Source: Haematobia irritans (Eukaryota > Arthropoda > Insecta > Diptera > Muscidae). From it: DNA of 64,000 bases. How positions within the stretch are numbered: the stretch's first letter is position 1; every line of letters starts with the position of its first letter. Below the pieces are notes generated by a model. That model did no database searches, had not been told where the DNA came from, and was given only the letters and a program-made list of their open reading frames with translations. The stretch lies in NCBI RefSeq assembly GCF_050003625.1, contig NC_134400.1, positions 59,586,066 through 59,650,065 on the forward strand, written 5' to 3'. Position numbers and translations under genes: made by a program. Positions 45,470 to 55,297 of the stretch are shown piece by piece.

Positions 45470-46320
45470 TTTATTCTGATTGAATAAAGTTTTTTTGGAA
45501 AAAAATTAAATTCAGCCAGGCTGAATATATGTAGTTTTTATAGAAAATATGTTGAATAAAGTTTTTCTTGAATTTTTCTACAATAAACTTTCTACAAATA
45601 AATTTTATTTAGCAAGTCTGTATTTAGATTTTTCTATAATAAAACTTTATTTCACCCAAGCTGAATAAAGCTTTTATTAAACAATGCAATAAAAATTTAA
45701 TCAATTTTTTTCTATAAAAAAACTTTATTCAGCCAGGCTGAATTTAAGTTTTTCCATAAAAATCCTTATTCAGCCAGGCTGAATTAAAGTTTTTCTAAAA
45801 ATAACTTTATTCAATCAAAATAAATTTAAGTTTTCTATACAAAAAACTTTATTCAGCCAGACTGAATTAAATGTTTCTGCAAAAAAATTTATTGAGCTTG
45901 GCTGACATGAAGATTTCCATAAAAAAAAACTGTATTTAGATTTTTCGAAAATAAAACTTCATTTCAGACTTGCTGAATAAAGTTGGTTTTTATGGAAAAC
46001 TTCTTTTCAATTGTGTAGAAAATTTTTAATTCAGACTGACTAAATAAAATTTTTATAGAAACACTTTTCAAATTTAAAAACTTTTATATAAAAACTTAAA
46101 TTCAGCCTGTCTGAATAAAGTGTTTATTTAGAAAAACTTAAATCCATAATGGCTGTATTTAGAAAAACCTAAATTCAGCATGTTAAATAATTTTTTTTAG
46201 GAAAATATTGAGTAAAGTTTTTAATAATTTTTTCCTTAAAAATCTTTATTCAGCCAGGCTGAATTGAAATTTTTCTACAAAAAATTGTATTCAACCTGCC
46301 CGAAATGAAGTTTTGGGAGA
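45470..46320. repeat. Array of a 17-bp palindrome, ATTCAGCCAGGCTGAAT
   Basis: Exact copies at about 45510-45526, 45728-45744, 45768-45784 and 46248-46264. At least six degraded ones (for example near 45650, 45853, 46035 and 46103) are spaced about 40-80 bp and joined by AAGTTTTTCTAYAAAAA-like linkers. Each unit can form a short hairpin and resembles a dimeric protein-binding site. Confidence 0.75.
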
Positions 46321-48600
46321 AGTACGAATTTAGGAATTTTTTATGCTTCTTTGTGTATAGTTTTTTCCCGTTTTTAGTTAAGTTAACTAACGTGTGCAAA
46401 ATATTATTAGAGTAAAGGAAATTTTCTACAAACATAATAATTCCATGAAATAAAATAAAGTTAATTAACTTTCTGTTGCCTTAAGAAAGTTCAAAAATCA
46501 ACTTTCGATTTGAGAGTCATTGTTAAGTGCTGTGAAAACCGAAATAAAAGAGGAAAAACTTTAAAATAAAACATTTGCATAATATAATTTTTAATAAACG
46601 GCAACCCTGTACACTAATCGCACTGCACGCATTTGTTTTTTGTTCTTCTCATTTCAACTGTGGACACGGAAAGATCGGGCAGTAATAATTATTCGTGCGC
46701 GACAACGGAAAAAGTGAAAGTGTAATTAATAAAGTATTGTTTTTAAAATTGTATTCGGTGCGTAAGTCCTCACGTAAAACAAAATTAATTTGTTTATTAT
46801 TTTCCGCATACAATTGTATTCCATTATCTTGAAAAAAGTTTGTTCTGCGGCAAAACAACACACACGATGATGGTTGGAGCTCGGGTATTTCTTTCCATTT
46901 TTGTTCGCGCATAGTGAAGGTTTTAACAAAAAGTATTTTCTTTAAAATGTTGAAAAACATATGCATATTATTGTTATTTCTTTTCTTAAATTAAAATATT
47001 TAAAATTTTCTCCAACCTTCCAAATTGCAAATCAAAACAAAATATCAACAAAAGCAAAATCCAGCATGAACAAATCTAGAAATAGCGTCATCGGCGTTTG
47101 TGTGTGTTGTTGCTGTACGCAGAGAGCTTTGCTTGCTTTTTTCAGTTTTGTCTTTGTGTATATATACAAAAAAAAAAGAGAGCCACCAATTTCGATTCAT
47201 AGAATTTATGAGTAGTTTCATAACTTAAATAATGTTTGTGTACTTTGTAATTTAACATAAAAAACATAAAGAATTATTAAAATCCTTGTTCCCACAAAAC
47301 AAAACTTTGTTTTTAAATTGTAAATCTTGACATTCGCGTGGCGCGGAAGGCATTTTTATCTATTTATTACGAAATTTTCTTTAACAAATGAACAAATTAA
47401 TTATTTTTGTGAGATCGGCGTTTGAACCACAATATTTTAAGACTAATTCAAGAAAATTTAATAAGACAATTACAAATTTTAAGAAATTCTCTACTATCTT
47501 GTGGAAAATAATAATTTTTGTAAATCTTTAGGCTATAATTGTGTATAACTTTTTCACCCTATTTAAGTTCATTTAACCTACGTACACAAGCAATTAATAA
47601 TCTTTTTGAAACTTTCATATGAAATTTAGATAGACAATATAGTTTCCATGATCTAAAATTGAAATAAAACTTGTTATCAGATTAAATCACGAAATTATGT
47701 TATCCAATTAAAGTTTTGATTGAAATTTAGTTATGGAAATGATATTACATAAGGAATTTAATAAACAAAGAAGAAAAACAAATATAATTATTATCGGAAA
47801 ATTTATAAACTGTTCTTAAAATTAAAAGAAAATTATTTAATTAAGTTCGAGTTTTGCCGCGAAAATCGTAATTTTTAACGATTACTTTGGGGTATTCCTA
47901 AGGTGATTTGGGGTATTCCTCATCAAGTTTTAATAAAATTTCCATCAAAAAGATACAATTTTATACTATTTTTACTGATTTTTGTCAAAATTTTATTTCC
48001 TCAAAATATTATTTCTATAGAAAATTTCTTCAAAATATTATTAAATATTATTAAATTTTGTCAAAATTTTATTCCACATTTTGTCAAAATTTTATTTCCA
48101 TAGAAAATTTTGTCAAAATTTTATTTCTATATAAAATTTTATCAAAATGTTATTGCCATGGGAAATTTTGTTAAAATTTTATTTCTATAGAAAATTTTGT
48201 TAAAATTTTATTTTTTGCCTCTACAATGTTATATTTGAAATGTACATTAGAATTTTAGGAAGACTGCACTTTGTAGAACAGATTGATTTTTATTTAAAGA
48301 AAGTTTATTTCGACTTCTTGTTCTTAATGCACAGACGACCGCTTAATTACAACTAAACTCAGTGGAGTGGCATTTATTTATTATACATTTTCGTAAAATC
48401 GAACGTAAATTTTGGTAATCCGTTCGTTATTTAGAATACTCAATGTTAAAAATTTTGACGTTCGTTAAATTGGATTTTCGCTAAGTATTTTCATGCGTGA
48501 ATTTCAATCAAAACTTTAATAAGATCAAATAATTTCGCGATTGAATCATAAATCCAGTTTTATTTAAATTTTAGCTCAGAAGATTTTGATTTTTTTTTTC
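46321..48600. other. Transposon 5' region upstream of the first gene
   Basis: AT-rich with no supported ORF. It holds a short-unit array at 47985-48210 and a probable 3' splice site, TTTTTTTCGTTTCAGGT (acceptor near 48606), just before the ATG of the first gene, which suggests an upstream non-coding exon and promoter in this stretch. Confidence 0.45.
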
Positions 48601-48616
48601 GTTTCAGGTACTTACC

Positions 48617-50977
48617 ATGATTTTTTGTTATATTTGCGGTCTAAACATTATTGACATTGATTCGTACATATCGCATTTGAAACAGCTTCATTTATGTTCA
48701 AATGAAAGTAATTTTAAATGTACCCATCAGGCTTGCGGCCAATTATTTGACAATATCTACAGATTTAAAAGGCATCTTGTGCAAAAACACAAACTCACCA
48801 AAAATGTTTTACGTGAGAATGATTGTACTATTAATGAAACTAATGAAACCCCAAATGTTGAAGAGAATAATGATAAAAACAATAACTTTTCGGTACCACA
48901 TGACGAACCTAGCACCGATATTTCTTTGCTCGATATCAAAAAATGTTTTCTCAATTTTATTATGGAGTTACACTCCAAAAACAACATTTGTCGAAAAGAC
49001 GTGGTTGAAATTCAGGGCTTGATACAAGATTATATTCTGTTTCCTCTTACAGATCTTATACAATCTTTATTTTCGAGTAATAAATCAATTGGCATGGAAA
49101 CAAAAAAAATTTTAGATGAACTGCGGTTCATTTTTTCTGAAACGGACACAGACTATAAGATGGTAAAAAAACTGGAAAGTTCTGGTCTGTTTAAACCAGT
49201 TACTATATCAGTGCGAAATGAAAATAATCCCAAACGTCCCATATCGGTCACTCTACCAATCAAATTTCAAATAAAAGCATATTTTGAGAAGCAGTCCAAT
49301 TTTTTTAATATGTTGCAAAATAAGGAATTTCTTGAAAACTCAAATAGTTGTAGCAATTTTGTCCAAGGCAAACTTTGGAAAGAAAAAGTTAAGCTTTTTC
49401 CAGATAAAATGGTTTTTCCATACTTATTGTATGCGGATGATTTCACTGTAAACAATCCTCTTGGTTCCAAAAACAGAAACAACGGAATTTGCAACGTATA
49501 CTATTCATTTCCTTGTCTGAACACAAAATCATCTACACTAGATGACATATTTTTAGCTTGCGTAATATATACTAAAGATGTAAAAAAATTCGGTGTAAAT
49601 GAATGTTTCAAAGATCTTATTGAAGTACTCAAAGACCTGGAAATAAACGGCGTTGAAATTGAATTACCAAGCGGAAAACTAACAAAAGTTTTTTTTATTT
49701 TGGGTTTGGTCATTGGAGACAATTTAGGACTGAACACCCTCCTAGGTTTTACAAAATCCTTCTCCGGTTTATACTATTGTCGATTTTGTTCAGCATCTAA
49801 AGAAGATTGTGGTAAGTTATGCTTCGAAATGTATCATTTGTTCAGAACATCTGATATTTATAAAAAACAAATCTCAGAAAAAAATAATGCTGTATCACAA
49901 ACCTCAATATTCAATGAAATACCATCATTCCATGTTACCACAAATTTTGCATGTGATATAATGCATGATGTCTTCGAAGGCATATGCCATTATAATTTCG
50001 CTGAAGCTATATTAAATTTTGTTTACAAACGAAATTACTTTGATTTACAAACACTAAACGAACGTCTTAAAATTTTCGATTACGGTCCTTTTGAGGTAAA
50101 ATATAAAATAGGTGAAATACGAATAAGTGACCTCGAAAATAGAAAGTTCAAAATGTCTGGTCGTCAAATGATGACATTCACATATATTTTTCCTTTACTT
50201 ATCGGCGATTTAGTACCTTCGGATGATAACGTATACCATTTTATTTTGGACTTCATTAATATCGTCGACGAACTTTTATGCTTTAATTATGACAAAACTT
50301 TTGCTTCAAATTTGAGGAAAAAAATAGAAAACAATAATCGTCAATTCATAGACCTTTTTAATCAAGCCTTAAAACCAAAACATCACATTTTAACGCACTA
50401 TCCGACCATTGCTACTAATTCCGGTCCATTAAGACTGATATGGAATTTTCAATTCGAAGCAAAACACAAGCAATTTAAAGTGTATTCGAACTCAATAACT
50501 TCACGAAAAAATATATCGCTTTCGTTAGCGAAAAAATATCAGCTGAAATTCGCTTATTTACTGTTAAAGACCCAAAACCCCGAAAGTGTCTACAACAATT
50601 TAGTACTTGATGTTAATTTGGTAAAACTAGTAAAGGATACAACTAACGATCAAAATTTAACTTTGTACAAATCTGTGACACACAACGGTTATACCTATAT
50701 AGAAAAATCATACATCGCAACATATACAAATGACATTAATATTTTTAAAATCATTGCAGTTTTACGTTCTCAAAACAGTATTCCAAGCTTCTTTTGCGAA
50801 AGAGTTACTGATGTCAATTATAAACCACATTATATTTCCTACGAAATAAGTCTGAATTGCAATGAGAAACATGAAGTTATAAAGGCAGATGAAGTTCTGG
50901 GTCCATCTGTTTTTTCTATTAAAATGCAAAGTGGAAAAACTTATATACGTCTTAAGGAATATTTTAAAACGATTTAG
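48617..50977 (+). CDS. C2H2 zinc-finger CACTA-like transposase (transposon gene 1)
   Basis: Uninterrupted frame of 786 codons from ATG 48617, 8 bp after a likely splice acceptor. Two C2H2 fingers open the protein: C4/C7/H20/H25 and C35/C40/H53/H58. A low-complexity acidic linker follows. The rest resembles the core of animal CACTA-type transposases as I remember it: LLYADDFTVNNPLGSKN (271-287), IGDNLGLNTLLGFTKS (about 366-381), YYCRFCSA, CDIMHDVFEGICHYNF (446-461), LKPKHHILTHYP and FQFEAKHKQFK (612-622). Candidate DDE residues are D274 or D275, D368 and E614 (inferred). Likely role: DNA binding and transposition in the nucleus. It is followed 55 bp later by the SAM-like gene. Less likely alternative: a domesticated host gene. 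Confidence 0.85.
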   Translation: MIFCYICGLNIIDIDSYISHLKQLHLCSNESNFKCTHQACGQLFDNIYRFKRHLVQKHKLTKNVLRENDCTINETNETPNVEENNDKNNNFSVPHDEPSTDISLLDIKKCFLNFIMELHSKNNICRKDVVEIQGLIQDYILFPLTDLIQSLFSSNKSIGMETKKILDELRFIFSETDTDYKMVKKLESSGLFKPVTISVRNENNPKRPISVTLPIKFQIKAYFEKQSNFFNMLQNKEFLENSNSCSNFVQGKLWKEKVKLFPDKMVFPYLLYADDFTVNNPLGSKNRNNGICNVYYSFPCLNTKSSTLDDIFLACVIYTKDVKKFGVNECFKDLIEVLKDLEINGVEIELPSGKLTKVFFILGLVIGDNLGLNTLLGFTKSFSGLYYCRFCSASKEDCGKLCFEMYHLFRTSDIYKKQISEKNNAVSQTSIFNEIPSFHVTTNFACDIMHDVFEGICHYNFAEAILNFVYKRNYFDLQTLNERLKIFDYGPFEVKYKIGEIRISDLENRKFKMSGRQMMTFTYIFPLLIGDLVPSDDNVYHFILDFINIVDELLCFNYDKTFASNLRKKIENNNRQFIDLFNQALKPKHHILTHYPTIATNSGPLRLIWNFQFEAKHKQFKVYSNSITSRKNISLSLAKKYQLKFAYLLLKTQNPESVYNNLVLDVNLVKLVKDTTNDQNLTLYKSVTHNGYTYIEKSYIATYTNDINIFKIIAVLRSQNSIPSFFCERVTDVNYKPHYISYEISLNCNEKHEVIKADEVLGPSVFSIKMQSGKTYIRLKEYFKTI

Positions 50978-51032
50978 TTTGCAAAACAGTATTTTTATTA
51001 TTATAACACCAACTCAATAAACTTTTTTAGAC

Positions 51033-53156
51033 ATGGAAGCTTTACATCGTGAAGAGGAAACTGAGCTGCGTACTCTATTACAATCTTGGAATTTGCTTCA
51101 AGTATATGAAAAGTTAGCAGGTAATTTGTTTTTACAACATTTTATTTCAGTAAAGTATATAAAATGTTTTTATCTTTAGAACAACATTGTTTTGTACCAG
51201 TGTTAAAAGTTATAAAACGGCACCAACTTGAAAAACTATTATATGACTTTCCCGTTGGTGTTCAAATTTTATTCGAAACCTATTTAGAGTCCTGGAGAGA
51301 AGATTTAAATTTAACAGGGCTAGACCAATTCGTTTTAAGCTCTACTCCCAAATCAAATCATTCTATTTTGAATTGCTCTCTAAGCCCATCTAGTAGCTTG
51401 AAACAAGAAACGACTTCACATGATATAAATGGTATCCTTATGCAGTCATCAACCGGAAAAATCTTGGTTGATTATTATAAACAACATGGAATCTTCAAGG
51501 AATCACAAAGAAAGGTACTAATCCGGACTTTAGCTAAATATTTTTGCGAAAACGACATAGCACTACCATTATCTGAGAGTTATTTATTAGAAAAGCAAAT
51601 ATTGCAGACCTTTCCTAACGAGAAACTGGTAAGAATCGTATTAAATGTCAATTTTAGTATTTCATGTATAATCGAAATATATCCACATATTTTTGCTAGG
51701 AGTTTTATAGAACGTCAAAACGGGGACGAATTTACGCAGCAATTTGTAATATAAAAAGCGATATGAAGAAGGTTATGGTTAATCATGAAAAGAAATCTTT
51801 GCAAACAATCTCAGAAAATGAACTCATAGGTAAGAACAATTTATTTTATATTTTTTAATTTACTTTAAAATAAATTGCAAAATGATTTAATAATTTTAAT
51901 TAAAATTGTTTATATTAAATTTGTTTTAATTTATTTTGAATTTGTTAAAACTATTTATTATGTTGATAATTTAGTGAGTGTGTAAAGTACTAAAAAAATA
52001 ATTTCCACGTTTTTATATATATATTAATTATGATTGATTTTATTTATTCTCAATGTAATCTAATTTTATAGTTAATTTTCTTAATTTAATTTAATTCAAT
52101 TAATTTTAAATCAATTATGTGCCAAATATTAAAGTAATTAAGATTGATTTTTTTTGGTGTTATATTTTTATAAATTACATTTAGTTAATTATATTAAATT
52201 CATTTAATCTTGATTTTTATATTAAATATAAAAAATATTTTTTCTCAATTGTAGAACCTGAAGAAAACGCAGAATCTATTAGAAGTTCTCTAAAAGATAG
52301 CGCCCTAAGCGAAGATGATTATTTATATTATTGGAAAAATTGCCAAAGATATAGATTTTTAGAAATTGAAAAATATGATGTCCGCGAAATTTTCAACAAG
52401 TGGCCAGAATATTTGAATCCAATGGGCCAAAAACTGGTAATGTTTAAGAAATGTAATTCTCGATTGGGGAACATTTTATTATTACTTGTCTTTTAGATTA
52501 ATATTGATTTTAAAATCAAATATCCGGATAGTCAAGAGTTTGATGATAACTGGGCCCTATTTTCTAGTCAACTGGAGTCCTTGCTAAAGAAAAAAATTTC
52601 TAAAACATCTACCTATGGAAAACGTCTAAATGACATTGACGAAAATACAACGGAAGGTATTTTCCAATTCAAATTGCTTTACGTTTGTTTCTTCTAACAA
52701 TCATTTTATTTCCCAGATACCAGACATTTAATATTGCTTTTATGTTTGCATCAATATTTACCATCGTCTAATACCACTGCTGGAAAACCTCGCAAAAAAT
52801 TCTCGCTCCAGGATTCTATAAACTCGTTTTCTATTTTTGGACCCTCAAAAGATGCAATATTGGAAGAAATTGAAAAAAACGTTGCTCCAAAAATTATTGT
52901 ACAACCATTTATATTGTTAGTTGGTTCTGTAGATAAGATATATGAAATGTTTGTTTATATTAATGGCTATACTATCAGAACAAATTCTTTATTATCAGCT
53001 GTAGATCTTTGCTACAAGTTGTTCTTTGTATTCAATTTAGAGTATCCGCCTGAAGCACGAATGTTTTGGTCATTTATCGAAAGATTTTTTTATAAGATGG
53101 ATGTTTCAAAATTACATACTAGAATTACAACATTATGCAACGAACTATCTCACTAA
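51033..53156 (+). pseudogene. Spliced SAM-domain gene (transposon gene 2), one frameshift
   Basis: Five exons fit GT-AG rules and phase: 51033-51120, 51180-51829, 52255-52436, 52497-52656 and 52717-53156. The N-terminus (LLQSWNLLQVYEKLAEQHCF...LYDFPVGVQILFETYLESW, spanning intron 1) has the pattern of a SAM domain. The last exon (FILLVGSVDKIYEMFVYING, TNSLLSAVDLCYKLFFVFNLEYPPEARMFW) resembles the C-terminal part of SAMD3-like proteins that I recall beside similar transposase genes in fish. In exon 2 the run GGGG at about 51719-51722 shifts the frame; the following text (GRIYAAICNIKS) is in the +1 frame, so this copy is probably inactive or mis-sequenced by one base. An acceptor-like TTTTTTAG precedes the ATG, allowing alternative splicing from a shared 5' exon. 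Confidence 0.72.
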
Positions 53157-54036
53157 AGTTTTTAATTCACATAAGATATTTGTAACGCCAGAAGTGATAT
53201 TAGTTTTTTAATAAGATTTTTATTTATATTATTTTTAAAAATTCAATTGTACGATGTAACCAATGGTACAATGTTAAAGAACAAAACATAAAATGAAATT
53301 TTATTGAATTATAAATCTTTATTTATTTTAAGTTTATAAACAAAATACACTGCAATAGAATTTTTATGTTTAATTGTTGATTTTTGAATTAGTTCATACT
53401 TTTAGAATGCAATATTAAATGTATGCTAAAGTATGGAAATTCCTTAATATTATATGTGCATACATACGTATTAGTATGAAAAATTAAAATAAATTTCCAT
53501 TTGCTATAAGAAAAATTTCATTTATATTATTTAGGCATACATAAAAAATCGACAAAAAGGGAAAGAAAAATGTGGTAAAATACATGATTTATTTCATGTA
53601 TAGTATGTACAAAATCATAAAATTCGACAAAATAGGAAAGGAGAATGTGGTGAAATACATGATTTATTTCATGTATAGTATGAACAAAATCATAAAATTC
53701 GACAAATTGGAAAAAAAATTCGTGAAATACATGATTTTTTTCCTGTATAATATGTACAAAATCATATTAGTCACGAGAAATGAAAACTAACTTTTCATTT
53801 AAAAAGTAATTTTTTTAATTTATATTATGTAAAATTACATATTTCCGCAGCGTCGGAAGGGATGTATTTTTCATTTATAAAATAACGCATTACATAAATA
53901 GTATGTATGAAGTCGTACTCATTGAAAACCAGTATTTTTTTAAATTATGAACTTTTTTCATACAATTTATGAATCCCGTGTTTGGAAAATTTTTGGGAAC
54001 ACTATTCATAAAATAAATGTATTATTTTTTTGTGTG
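53157..54036. repeat. Transposon 3' region with 3-unit tandem repeat
   Basis: Between 53570 and 53770 three units of about 65-75 bp share AAATACATGATTTATTTCAT and AAAATCATAAAATTCGACAA. The right subterminal zone and terminal inverted repeat follow. The open frame 53572-53790 is created by the repeat. AATAAA-like signals occur near 53490. Confidence 0.7.
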
Positions 54037-54176
54037 TACCTTGCCATCGGCAAGCGTTACCGCAACTTAAGTAATTCGATTGTGGATGGCAGTGTTTAGA
54101 AGAAGTTTCTACGCAATCCATGATGGAGGGTACATAAGCTTCGGCCTGGCCGAACTTACGGCCGTATATACTTGTT
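54037..54176. mobile_element. Right end of the interrupted family-1 repeat
   Basis: CCTTGCCATCGGCAAGCGTT ... GGCCTGGCCGAACTTACGG and GTATATACTTGTTTTT match, inverted, the left end of the intact copy at 55298. With 39605-43269 it makes one repeat split by the transposon. Confidence 0.85.
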
Positions 54177-54520
54177 TTTCTTTGGCAAGTTACCTTATTT
54201 ACCAACGATGAAATAAGAACAGCTAAGAAATGTTATAATATGGATGATTACGCCAATGAAATAAAACCAAGGCGTGAATTTTCTCTTGTTAGAATATTTA
54301 GAGAATTAAAATATTAAGAGAGTTCATTGTAACCAAACTTCTTATCCACTTAATTGGAAAGATTTTGTTCTTTTACGCTAGGTAAATAGAAAAAAGGATC
54401 AATCACCGTATAGTTGGCCCATATGAAATTGTAAATAGAGGAGTAAAAACATTTATAAATGTCGATGGCAAAATAATAACATAATATGTTAAAACCATTG
54501 AATTGTTTAACAATGAATTC
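54177..54520 (+). pseudogene. Gypsy integrase C-terminal remnant
   Basis: Continues the element cut at 39604: FGKLPYLPT follows SPYELFF. After frameshifts, KNRKKDQSPYSWPYEIV-like text and GVKTFINVDGK (54390-54475) form the usual C-terminal end of a Gypsy integrase. The LTR was not identified. Confidence 0.7.
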
Positions 54521-54584
54521 AACTTAGTTGTAATTATATATTCTATATTATGTAAAGACTTTTTTCATTATGATGACAAAACAA

Positions 54585-54780
54585 TGTATTTATTATACCC
54601 TTCACCACTACTGTGGTACAGGGTATTATAAGTTTGTGCATTTGTATGTAACGCCAAGAAGGAAAAGTCTGTGGCACCAGTTTTGCCTGCAAAGGAAACA
54701 AAACCCCTTTTTCTGCCCGTGGCGTTAGTATGTTAAGCGCCGGCAAGCTGACTAGGCAGGCTATCCATAATTTAAACAAA
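54585..54780. repeat. Another fly repeat terminus (ACCACTACTGTGGTACAGGG)
   Basis: TTATACCCTTCACCACTACT, GTGGTACAGGGTATTATAAG and TGTATGTAACGCCAAGAAGG are a common end sequence of fly interspersed repeats as far as I recall. Only this end is recognisable. Confidence 0.5.
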
Positions 54781-55297
54781 TTAAAATCGCATAAACCACA
54801 TCAATACTCAACTTCATCACAACAACAAAAATCCCACACATTACACTGGAAATTTTTGGAAAATTGCGAACTGCTCGAAAAATATAAAAGATAGATTTTT
54901 CATTTAAACGGCACAATAATGTACTCGGCTACCACAACTTTCAAAATTTCGGAAGTTTTTTTTTTCGAAATATTTCGGCTTTTTGATAGAATTAAAAAAA
55001 TAAAAATGCAACACAAATCGGCACACACTTTGCACAACTTTCAAATTTTCGAAAATGGCAATTCTAACTTCTTGGATATGTTCCCTTTCATATTCTTTGG
55101 TTCTTGAATTTCAATTGTAGCTTTGAATTCTAAAGCTATGTAGATAGTATATTATTACTGGGCCTATTTACAACATATTTTATTTCGATTGTAATTACAA
55201 TTATGTTTATTGAGTTTTTTTTTTACGTAAATGATACAATTAAATGTTAAAAATAAATTCTTAAGACTATAATGTATTGTCTTAAGAAACATTAAAA
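54781..55297. other. AT-rich spacer, nothing recognised
   Basis: The frame at 54919-55107 is low-complexity with no motif. No RNA gene or known repeat seen. Confidence 0.45.

Larger units (their letters stand above)
43270..54036 (+). mobile_element. Two-gene CACTA-like DNA transposon, 10.77 kb
   Basis: Ends: CACACAAAAAAATAA at 43270-43284 and its perfect complement at 54022-54036 (15 bp), each flanked by TA. Joining the flanks and removing one TA gives GTTTTAAGATACCTTGCCAT, matching uninterrupted family-1 repeat sequence (complement of 55430-55450, GTTTTACGATACCTTGCC). This fixes both boundaries without any protein evidence. Inside are degenerate subterminal repeats, a MITE (44243-44652), a palindromic-motif array (45470-46320), a zinc-finger/transposase-like gene (48617-50977) and a spliced SAM-like gene (51033-53156). 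Known: CACTA (EnSpm) elements have CAC termini, short duplications and often two genes. Inferred: this is such an element. Confidence 0.82.

Noticed and set aside
48757..49737. Minus-strand frames within gene 1
   Set aside because: They are antisense shadows of the 786-codon frame with no recognisable features.
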